Shown here piece after piece: positions 1 through 6,829 of a stretch of DNA of 64,000 nt (position 1 is its first letter; the number at the start of each line of letters is the position of its first letter). The translations under genes were made by a program, and so were the position numbers. Below the pieces are notes generated by a model. That model did not search any database. It was given only the letters and a program-made list of their open reading frames with translations, and was not told the DNA's origin. Source of the DNA: Erysipelotrichaceae bacterium (GTDB lineage Bacteria > Bacillota_I > Bacilli_A > Erysipelotrichales > Erysipelotrichaceae); the NCBI GenBank assembly GCA_030694975.1, contig JAUYTU010000017.1, forward strand, positions 62,001 through 126,000. The letters run 5' to 3'.

Positions 1-2250
1 CTCGCCAGTAGCTTTGATAGCGCCAACATTGTGTCCATAATCAATTACTACTTTAAAATTACCCATATCTATTATGTTCATTCTTCCTGGAGTCTGGCCA
101 ATCGAATGATTGAAGCTGAGTAGTCCAGCTCTTATTTCAACTTCATTCAATCCAAGTACAGCTGTTGTAGCCACTGCCGCCATAACATTTTCAATATTAA
201 ACAAGGCTTTTCCTTCGAAAGTTATGGGGATTTCATTCAGATTGCAAACAATTGACATCCAACCTTTTCTAAGAATTACGACACGCCGATTTTGAATAGT
301 AACATTAAAGTTTCCTTTATCAAAATTTTCTGCAAGAGCCGGATGTTTTGAATCTTTTGAGAATAGGACAGGATTTGCCCTTACTTTATCCAAGCGAGAA
401 AGTACCATGGGGTCATCAGCATTCAGAATGGCATATCCAGATGGTTTAACCGCTTCAATTACTGTAGATTTTAATCTTGTCAACTCTTCCAAGGTGTCAA
501 TACCGCCTTCGCCAAGATGATCAGAAGAAACATTGAGAAAAACCCCAACATCACTTTCATCATACCCAAGTCCACGACGAAGGATCCCACCTCTTGCGAC
601 CTCAAGTACAGCTGTGTCAATTGTAGAGTCCATCAATACTCGGCGGGCACCTTCAGGACCACTATAATCTCCGGTTAGGATGGGTATATTATCTATAATT
701 ACACCGTCCGTACAAGTCATACCCACAGTGCTACCACTTAGCGCTAAAATATGGGAAATCAGTCTTGTAGTAGTCGTTTTGCCATTTGTTCCAGTTACTG
801 CAACAATCGGTACTGAATGTTCTGTTCCAAGCGGAAACAGTAAATCAATAATGTGCGACGCGATGTTCCTATGCTTTCCTTTGGTTGGATTAAGATGCAT
901 TCTGAATCCTGGTGCCGCATTTACTTCTACGACTCCCGAATTTTCTCGAGTAAGGGGTACTTCGAGTGATTTTGCTATAACATCAATGCCTATAACATTT
1001 AATCCAATGATTTTTGAGATTCGCTCTGCCATCAATTGATTCATTGGATGAACATTTTCTGTAACATCCACGGCAGTGCCGCCTGTGCTGAGATTCGCTG
1101 TTGATTTGACATACATTTTCTCACCTTCAGGAAGAACACTATCTATCGTGAGGTGTTTAACCGCTAACTGACGTTCTGTCATAGAGTCGATAGTTATGAA
1201 GGTAAGATTTTTTTCATGTCCATAGCCCCGATTAGGATCTTTGTTGACTTCATTGATTAAACCTAGAATCGTATCTTTTCCATTACCGATAACGTACGCA
1301 GGTTCTCTGCGAGCTGCTGCAATAAATTTTCCATTGATTACAAGAATCCTAAAATCAAATCCCTTAAGATATTTTTCCACAAGACATATCTCGCAGACTT
1401 CCTGTGCTGCCTTAAATGCAACCAATAGATCTTCAACATTTAGGATATTGATAGTGATACCTCGCCCATGATTACCAACCAAAGGCTTTACAACCACGGG
1501 GTATCCGATGGCTTCAGCCGTTTGTAATGCTTCATCCACAGTTCTAACAGAAAGACCCATAGGTACGGGAATACCCATGGATGAAAGCAGTTTTTTTGTA
1601 CTCTCCTTATCATCAGCGATCTCAACTCCTATGGCTGAGGTATTGTCCATCATTGTCGCTTGAATCCTTCTTTGATGCACTCCTTGACCCAACTGCACAT
1701 AGCTATTATCGTTTAGACGAAAATGAGATATTCCACGGCTTTTTGCTTCGTCAATTATTGACTGTGTTGATGGACCTAACATACTGGACGCTGCTAAAAC
1801 CTTTAATTCTATAATAAGTGGCTGCACATCCGTAATGATTCCTTCGAAGAGTTTTTCAACTATTTCAACAGCCATCTTACCCGCTCTTAAACCTGTCTTA
1901 TACTCTAAGTAACTGTAAACTACGTGATAAATACCTGCGTCATCAGTCGTAAACGTTTTCCCAAAAGTTACATGATGTCCAGCAAGGTTTTGTAATTCCA
2001 AAGCCACATGCTCCACAACATGGCCAGCCCAAGTGCCACTCAAAAGTCGCTCATAAAACCCGCCATAGTTTCCCGGCGAGCAAGTGTGTTCCTCGAGGCT
2101 CGGCATCATTGAAGATAAATTTTCCTTAAAGTTATTCACCATATCCGTCGGTGTTGCTTCCAACCCCCCTATATCTAATTCCATAAAGACCACGGGTCGG
2201 TTGCTATAATAATTGGGTCCTCGTATGGTTCTGATTTCAACTATTTTCAT
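1..2250 (-). CDS. cphA: Cyanophycin synthetase, C-terminus beyond window
   Basis: Polymerises aspartate and arginine into cyanophycin using ATP, in the cytoplasm. The reading frame is open from the ATG at 2250 to base 1, giving 750 codons of a family usually near 870-900 residues, so the last part lies outside the window. It starts MKIVEIRTIRGPNYYS, as the family does. An ATP-grasp domain occupies roughly residues 215-420 and carries VVKPLVGNHGRGITIN. A Mur-ligase-like domain follows, with the P-loop GTNGKTTT at about 487-494 and EVARGGILRRGLGYDESDVG after it. The start overlaps the end of cphB by 14 bases, so the two genes are probably translationally coupled and cotranscribed. I saw no frameshift. 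Identification is firm; whether it is the Asp/Arg-type CphA1 or another subtype cannot be settled here. Confidence 0.95.
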   Translation of the reverse strand, partial: MKIVEIRTIRGPNYYSNRPVVFMELDIGGLEATPTDMVNNFKENLSSMMPSLEEHTCSPGNYGGFYERLLSGTWAGHVVEHVALELQNLAGHHVTFGKTFTTDDAGIYHVVYSYLEYKTGLRAGKMAVEIVEKLFEGIITDVQPLIIELKVLAASSMLGPSTQSIIDEAKSRGISHFRLNDNSYVQLGQGVHQRRIQATMMDNTSAIGVEIADDKESTKKLLSSMGIPVPMGLSVRTVDEALQTAEAIGYPVVVKPLVGNHGRGITINILNVEDLLVAFKAAQEVCEICLVEKYLKGFDFRILVINGKFIAAARREPAYVIGNGKDTILGLINEVNKDPNRGYGHEKNLTFITIDSMTERQLAVKHLTIDSVLPEGEKMYVKSTANLSTGGTAVDVTENVHPMNQLMAERISKIIGLNVIGIDVIAKSLEVPLTRENSGVVEVNAAPGFRMHLNPTKGKHRNIASHIIDLLFPLGTEHSVPIVAVTGTNGKTTTTRLISHILALSGSTVGMTCTDGVIIDNIPILTGDYSGPEGARRVLMDSTIDTAVLEVARGGILRRGLGYDESDVGVFLNVSSDHLGEGGIDTLEELTRLKSTVIEAVKPSGYAILNADDPMVLSRLDKVRANPVLFSKDSKHPALAENFDKGNFNVTIQNRRVVILRKGWMSIVCNLNEIPITFEGKALFNIENVMAAVATTAVLGLNEVEIRAGLLSFNHSIGQTPGRMNIIDMGNFKVVIDYGHNVGAIKATGE

Positions 2251-3124
2251 GTGTAATTCCATCATTTCCAGCTTTGTGAAGCTTTTCTAAATCATCGGGT
2301 TTCAAGTATTTTTTATCACCTAAATCGTACCCATATCCGTCTACGATTGTGTGAATTATTAGATTTTCAATAGCGATAGCTTCATGAGAATCAATCTCAG
2401 CTACATTTGTATATTTAAGTTGATGACCATCCAAAATCACTGTTATCCCTCGCCCAATTGCACGAAGAATACGACCGCCCTCAATTACTAAACCCGCATC
2501 TTCGCCTAAACCAATTCCTGTATTTCTTGAATTCATGCACACAATTTGCATCAGACGACTGAATCGACCGCGCTCAACAAAGTGAGTATCGAGGACTACA
2601 TTATCGATCAATCCTATACCGGCTGACATATTTATAGTGTCCTTATATAACGCTTCCTCTACTTCACCGCGATATACCATAGTTTCTGACATGAAGTTTG
2701 CACCGGCACTGGTTCCAGCAATGACACAGTATTCTTCTTCATACTTTCTAAGTATTTCCTTTTCGATTAAAGAACCGCCTAGAATGCTTGTAATACGTAA
2801 TTGAGATCCTCCAGTAAAGAAAATGATGTCAGCTTTAGTGATTCGCTTAATTAAACTTTCTTCTGTGGTCTGCTCACGATCTGATATATTCATCAACTTC
2901 ACCGTGTGATTACTATCTTCAAATGCCTTTAGATAGGTTTCACCCGCTTCATCCGGATATTTACTAGCTGCCGTAATGATTTCAATATTTTTCTTTTCTT
3001 TTTTGATTAGTAAAAGAATCTCGGAAAGAATTCTATGATCGTTGATATTATCCTCATGTCCTCCAATTGCCACCAGTATACCTCTAGGTACATTCTTATG
3101 TTTCTTTTTAGTATGATTTTTCAT
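2237..3124 (-). CDS. cphB: Cyanophycinase, peptidase family S51
   Basis: Cuts cyanophycin to beta-Asp-Arg dipeptides; an intracellular serine exopeptidase. The 295 residues match the usual length without a secretion signal. The nucleophile elbow AGTSAGAN places the catalytic serine at residue 139. The family segments VAIGGHED (18-25), FFTGGSQ, DTHFVERGRFSRL and GLGEDAGLVIEGG are all present. It is the first gene of a two-gene unit with cphA. The leader is odd: no Shine-Dalgarno sequence precedes the ATG, only an A-rich stretch next to a hairpin (3133-3163). The first dozen residues are very lysine-rich, and no better downstream start is visible. Confidence 0.93.
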   Translation of the reverse strand: MKNHTKKKHKNVPRGILVAIGGHEDNINDHRILSEILLLIKKEKKNIEIITAASKYPDEAGETYLKAFEDSNHTVKLMNISDREQTTEESLIKRITKADIIFFTGGSQLRITSILGGSLIEKEILRKYEEEYCVIAGTSAGANFMSETMVYRGEVEEALYKDTINMSAGIGLIDNVVLDTHFVERGRFSRLMQIVCMNSRNTGIGLGEDAGLVIEGGRILRAIGRGITVILDGHQLKYTNVAEIDSHEAIAIENLIIHTIVDGYGYDLGDKKYLKPDDLEKLHKAGNDGITHENS

Positions 3125-3132
3125 TTTTTACG

Positions 3133-3221
3133 TTCTATCAAAATATGTCAGTAACTGATAGAATCCTTTCAAGCCGAGTTTTTTTCGGCCATATTATATG
3201 CTTTTTTTAACATAAATAACA
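3133..3221 (-). promoter_or_regulatory. Promoter and structured leader of cphB-cphA
   Basis: On the minus strand a TATAAT (3193-3198) lies 18 bases after TTGTTA. Between it and the cphB start are two hairpins: GCCGA/TCGGC (3173-3189) and a longer one with the 8-bp stem TTCTATCA/TGATAGAA (3133-3140 with 3156-3163). The second ends only 8 bases before the start codon, where a ribosome-binding site would be expected. The promoter is a sequence match; a regulatory role of the hairpins is inference. Confidence 0.5.
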
Positions 3222-3604
3222 ACACTTATTAAACTAAGATAACCTAAGAATTAAATGTGATACATTACATTAACCTTTCAACTCGTGAATGATCAAGTGA
3301 GAATATATGAATTACTTCGTACTTAATTAAGAAAGATTACAGTCTGCATTTGACATAATTTGATCAAACATACTACTCAAAAATGCAAAATCGCAAACTG
3401 TGTCTATTCTTATTGTAGTTTAATTATAATAATTAGTCAATATATATGTATATATATTATTTATATAATTATTGGAAATAATCCAATGAGTTATGTCGCT
3501 TGTTATGTCTGGTCGTACATTTTGTGAAGTTTGACTCAGTTTAAGAAGTTAGTAAAATTTAGCTCATCCGCTTTTTCAATCGTTATATCTCTCATTTGAG
3601 AGCG

Positions 3605-3638
3605 ATAAAAAGCCAACTTAAATTCACTAAGTTGGCTT
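3605..3638 (-). terminator. Rho-independent terminator with no gene upstream
   Basis: An 11-bp perfect stem AAGCCAACTTA / TAAGTTGGCTT (3610-3620 with 3628-3638), a 7-base loop, then five U on the minus strand. The only upstream sequence on that strand is the non-coding stretch 3640-3860, so it would end an unannotated short transcript or mark a gene that has been lost. Confidence 0.6.
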
Positions 3639-3928
3639 ACTACTATTTGAGCGGTATTTTTGAACCGAACATAACATTGCCTTGTGACAAGAATAGAGCA
3701 AAAATCTATCAGAAAAAAGAAAGGTTCGGAATCGAAGTAAAATGGTCTTCTTTATTTAAGTTATTAGAAACTTAATTTCTTCATTCACATTGTACCCCTC
3801 AAAAAAGGGCTATGATATAATAATATAAGCTGATGAGTCAACAGAATCAAACAGATCTGAACAACTATCGTGCAGTCATGAAGGTCGTATCGTTTTAATC
3901 CATCAAGATTGATAAGAAAGGAAAATGT

Positions 3929-4828
3929 ATGTTTCAATACAAACCGGCTATCTGCTATTCAGGTTATAGAAATGGGCAAAGCCCAATTACTCAAACTTAT
4001 CCGAGCGATGAGGAGGTTCTAGAAGATCTTGTATTACTTTCTAAGAATTTTGAATACATCCGCATGTATGACATATCAAAACACGCAGAATCGGTTTTAA
4101 GGGTAATTAAAGAACATCAATTGCCCCTGAAAGTTATGCTCGGTGTAGAACCCAAAGGCGAGATTTCAAATCCTAACTGCCCGTGGGGAGGTGTTTATAG
4201 TGAAGAAGAGCTCCTACAACACAAAACATTGAATATAACACAACTTGACCAGGTCGCGTTGCTCGCAAATCGCTATAAAGACATTGTGTTGGGGGTCTCA
4301 ATCGGAAATGAAAACACCGCTCATTGGCATCCCAATAAAATGAGTCCTGCGACGTTGGTTGAACATGCGATTTACTTGAAATCTAAAACAGATCTACCCA
4401 TCACGTTCTGTGAAGGTGCTTATGAATGGCGTAATCAAGGTGTGGAGTTAGCGAAAATAGTCGACTTCATTTCCATACATGTTTATCCCTTATGGCAACG
4501 TGTTCCTTATTCGGAAGCCGTTGAACTGACCATCAATCAGTATTATGAAACGAAAACCGCTTTTCTCGATAAACCGGTCATTTTCACTGAGTTCGGATGG
4601 ACTACCAGTGCGACTGAGAATATGGATATTACTGAAACAAACGAAGACTATCAAAAAGCCTATTTGGATCAAATGATTGCATGGTCCAAGAAGAACCAAG
4701 TCACCATGTTTATTTTTGAAGCCTTTGATGAACCTTGGAAGGGTGGAGGAAATCCACTGGAAGCTGAAAAGCATTGGGGCATTTACGATGTTAATCGAAA
4801 TGGTAAACCTTGGATTAGTCAACTTTAG
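3929..4828 (+). CDS. GH17-family beta-1,3-glucanase-like protein
   Basis: Predicted glycoside hydrolase of family 17 (endo-1,3-beta-glucanase or glucanosyltransferase fold). The (beta/alpha)8-type motifs are clear: RMYDI early, GVSIGNE with the likely acid/base Glu128, ISIHVYP, and FTEFGW with the likely nucleophile Glu221, then FIFEAFDEPWK and HWGIYD near the end. It has 299 residues, only the catalytic domain. No signal peptide, lipobox or membrane segment is present, so it should stay in the cytoplasm, which is unusual for a family acting on polymeric beta-glucan. A ribosome-binding site AAAGGAAAA precedes the ATG at 3929. It is monocistronic, with its own terminator. It may act on imported or endogenous beta-glucosides rather than on wall glucan. 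Confidence 0.8.
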   Translation: MFQYKPAICYSGYRNGQSPITQTYPSDEEVLEDLVLLSKNFEYIRMYDISKHAESVLRVIKEHQLPLKVMLGVEPKGEISNPNCPWGGVYSEEELLQHKTLNITQLDQVALLANRYKDIVLGVSIGNENTAHWHPNKMSPATLVEHAIYLKSKTDLPITFCEGAYEWRNQGVELAKIVDFISIHVYPLWQRVPYSEAVELTINQYYETKTAFLDKPVIFTEFGWTTSATENMDITETNEDYQKAYLDQMIAWSKKNQVTMFIFEAFDEPWKGGGNPLEAEKHWGIYDVNRNGKPWISQL

Positions 4829-4894
4829 ATCATCAACTTCACTTGACATCATGGTTTCCATCAATGACGACTATTTAAGATAAATCCACTTAAC

Positions 4895-4926
4895 AAAGAG
4901 ACCCTCTACCATCGAAGGTTTCTTTT
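4895..4926 (+). terminator. Terminator of the GH17 gene
   Basis: Stem AAAGAGACC (4895-4903) pairs with GGTTTCTTT (4917-4925), including one G-U pair, and is followed by U residues. Confidence 0.55.
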
Positions 4927-5115
4927 AATGCATCAGCACTGAATCGTCTTTACTATAAGTTGTTCTTTTGTTCTAATTTATTTTATTATACTTCAGAATA
5001 TCATTGACTATTATACCAGAATTTCAATGACCAACTTATCTTGAAGGTTATTTTCTAGGCTTGAATCGTAGCATAATTACACTGATCTAAAAAATGTGTG
5101 ATTGGAGGAATTAAT

Positions 5116-5718
5116 ATGATTTTATACGCAACTAAACAAACTATCGAACGATTTAGAATCAAGATGCCTAATCAGATGCACCAGGTTTCTGAAGCTGCTT
5201 CTAACCAAATTCTAAAAGATCAACAAGGAGATACCCTTCTGGAGTGGGGATTAAAATTGTTCTATTTTGATCGTCGGAAATGTATACAAGCCATGAATTT
5301 CGCGAGCAAACTTACGATATTTCTAATCGATGTGAAGGTTGATGACATGGAATATGTTGCAAATAGCATAGCTCTCTATTTGTTGGATTTGTACAAAACC
5401 GATAAAAATATAGTCAGTCTACTTGAGAAATTATTTTCGCAATATTCACTCTGTACTTTTTCTAAGCTCACTAATCGAAGCATTATTTCGTCATTGAATC
5501 GTAATCAATTGGATTTCGCTAATGATGGTTATACATTCTTCAACTACATAGAGAATGGTATTTTGCAAACTAGAGAAATAAATCATGATGTTAATTTTCA
5601 TTGGCTGGTAACTCAAACTATTAACGGAAAGACAGAATATATTTACTCTGGTGATCTTTTTAAAGCATTGTTGCTTGATCGATACAAAAATGTTGCACAA
5701 AGTGATAAAACATCATAA
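5116..5718 (+). CDS. DUF6933-like protein of unknown function
   Basis: A 200-residue soluble protein. The start MILYATKQTIERFRIK and the segment WGLKLFYFDRRKCIQAMN resemble the DUF6933 family as I recall it (a short basic start, then a W..NL....RRKC-like motif). That assignment is from memory of the pattern and is not certain. I chose the ATG at 5116 because GGAGGA lies at 5104-5109; a GTG at 5098 would place the ribosome-binding site inside the gene. No membrane segment or catalytic motif is visible. It stands alone between two terminators, so context gives no clue to its role. Confidence 0.65.
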   Translation: MILYATKQTIERFRIKMPNQMHQVSEAASNQILKDQQGDTLLEWGLKLFYFDRRKCIQAMNFASKLTIFLIDVKVDDMEYVANSIALYLLDLYKTDKNIVSLLEKLFSQYSLCTFSKLTNRSIISSLNRNQLDFANDGYTFFNYIENGILQTREINHDVNFHWLVTQTINGKTEYIYSGDLFKALLLDRYKNVAQSDKTS

Positions 5719-5728
5719 TTTAAAACAA

Positions 5729-5755
5729 AACCGCTTTTCAGCGGTTAGTTTTTGC
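5729..5755. terminator. Terminator between the DUF6933-like gene and ssrA
   Basis: Perfect stem AACCGCT (5729-5735) / AGCGGTT (5740-5746) with a TTTC loop. It is followed by AGTTTTT on the plus strand and by TTGTTTTA on the minus strand, so it can end both the plus-strand gene and the minus-strand tmRNA. Confidence 0.75.
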
Positions 5756-5758
5756 ATT

Positions 5759-6108
5759 TGGTGGAGGTGAGGAGAATTGAACTCCTGTCCAAGAAGTGTC
5801 CCACATTCAGAGGTCTACAGTTTATTCCATTTGCTTTTGATCAACCCTTAAGAAATAGACAAACAAGCGTTGATTTGCTCACTGGATTGTCGGTGCAGTC
5901 TCGCTGAGCGAACTACTCTGCACTTACCCATCGTTTCTGACGTCAGGGTATGGCCCAATGGGAAAGCCGTACCGGACGCGCTGATAGCTTTTTAGAGGCT
6001 AATTAAGCAGCGAAAGAAAGTCTGTTTCCAGTTATTTTTTTAGCCTTTAGGTAGCCACACCACTGCACCCTGAATCAAACGAAATCCTGTCGAAACCAAG
6101 ACACCCCC
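5759..6108 (-). ncRNA. ssrA: Transfer-messenger RNA (tmRNA)
   Basis: Rescues stalled ribosomes together with SmpB (encoded at 9814-10263). The 5' end GGGGGTGTCTTGGTTTCGAC begins at 6108. The 3' end, with a tRNA-like T arm (GTTCAATTC) and encoded CCA, finishes at 5759. The acceptor stem GGGGGUG pairs with CACCUCC, including one G-U pair. The tag reading frame at about 6005-6046 is GCT AAA AAA ATA ..., giving the peptide AKKITGNRLSFAA followed by TAA; the FAA end is typical of a proteolysis tag. It is one-piece, not permuted. Length is about 350 nt. Confidence 0.95.
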
Positions 6109-6120
6109 GTTTGCAATTGA

Positions 6121-6149
6121 ATTATACAACGAAAGTAAGAAAATGACAA
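6121..6149 (-). promoter_or_regulatory. ssrA promoter
   Basis: TTGTCA (6144-6149), 17-bp spacer, TATAAT (6121-6126) on the minus strand, ending about 12 bases before the mature tmRNA 5' end. The -35 box lies inside an inverted repeat ATGACAAG (6143-6150) / CTTGTCAT (6160-6167). Confidence 0.8.
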
Positions 6150-6170
6150 GGATTCAAGACTTGTCATTAA

Positions 6171-6222
6171 TTGAGATTTATTGCACAACGGTGTATAATG
6201 TTATCATATAAATACCAGGAGG
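6171..6222 (+). promoter_or_regulatory. lemA promoter and ribosome-binding site
   Basis: TTGAGA (6171-6176), 17-bp spacer, TATAAT (6194-6199), then AGGAGG (6217-6222) 7 bases before the lemA ATG. It is back to back with the ssrA promoter; the two -35 boxes are about 20 bases apart. Confidence 0.8.
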
Positions 6223-6229
6223 TACACAT

Positions 6230-6784
6230 ATGGAATGGTTTTTTGGCTTATTAGCCATAGTCGTCGTCATCGGACTTTGGTTCATGTCGGCATACAATGG
6301 CTTTATTGCTTGGCGCAACAAAGTAGACGAAGCATTCTCCACCATGGATGTATATTTGGTCAAAAGATATGACTTGATCCCAAACTTGGTTGAAACCGTT
6401 AAAGGTTATGCCAAACATGAAAGCGAAACCCTTGAACGCGTCATATCCGCCCGTAATAAAGCAGTTAATGCTACGAATGTTGAGGATAAGGCTAAGGCTG
6501 AAGGCGAGTTCGCCGGAGTCTTGGGTCGTTTATTCGCACTTGCGGAAGCTTATCCGGACTTGAAGGCCAACTTGCAGTTCTTGGATTTACAGGCACAATT
6601 AAAAGTCTTAGAAGAAGACATTGCCAATGCACGTAAATTCTATAATGGAACGACCCGTCAATATAACACGATGGTCGAATCATTCCCTAACAATATCGTA
6701 GCGAACTTATTCAAATTTGTTAAACGTCCGTTATTTGAAGTGGAAGATGCTACCCAACGTCAAAACGTTAAAGTACAATTCTGA
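6230..6784 (+). CDS. lemA: LemA family protein
   Basis: LemA-family coiled-helical protein of unknown biochemical role, membrane anchored. The first ~25 residues form one transmembrane helix (WFFGLLAIVVVIGLWFMSAY). The family hallmark RYDLIPNLVETVKGYA follows at about residue 43, and the rest is mostly long amphipathic helices with a large cytoplasmic or surface-exposed domain. The 184-residue length is usual. It is followed by a hairpin and then by the DUF2207 gene, a pairing seen in many bacteria, which suggests the two proteins work together at the membrane. Confidence 0.93.
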   Translation: MEWFFGLLAIVVVIGLWFMSAYNGFIAWRNKVDEAFSTMDVYLVKRYDLIPNLVETVKGYAKHESETLERVISARNKAVNATNVEDKAKAEGEFAGVLGRLFALAEAYPDLKANLQFLDLQAQLKVLEEDIANARKFYNGTTRQYNTMVESFPNNIVANLFKFVKRPLFEVEDATQRQNVKVQF

Positions 6785-6788
6785 ATCA

Positions 6789-6812
6789 AAAGGGACATAT
6801 GTCCCTTTTTTT
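6789..6812 (+). terminator. Terminator or attenuator between lemA and the DUF2207 gene
   Basis: Self-complementary AAAGGGACATATGTCCCTTT followed directly by U residues. The next ribosome-binding site (AAGGAGGT) lies 10 bases beyond and no separate promoter is evident, so it probably lowers rather than abolishes expression of the downstream gene. Confidence 0.7.
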
Positions 6813-6829
6813 AACCAAGGAGGTAGCGG

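Larger units (their letters stand above)
3125..3928. other. 804-base AT-rich intergenic region
   Basis: No open frame of useful length and no recognisable RNA gene. It holds the cphB promoter and leader at its low end, a long A/T alternating tract (about 3420-3475), a near-perfect palindrome CTCTCA-TT-TGAGAG (3592-3605) and a strong hairpin terminator reading leftward (3605-3638). At the high end are a TATAAT-like box (3816-3821) ahead of the GH17 gene and a leftward TTGACT box near 3837-3842. I see no transposase remnant that I can identify. Confidence 0.6.

Noticed and set aside
680-1039. Plus-strand open frame within cphA
   Set aside because: It is antisense to the conserved Mur-ligase domain of cphA, has no ribosome-binding site and codes for no recognisable protein.
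2237-2239. TGA read as tryptophan, as in mycoplasmas
   Set aside because: TGA ends several genes at the expected family length (cphB, the lipoprotein amylase, htrA), and tryptophan is encoded by TGG.
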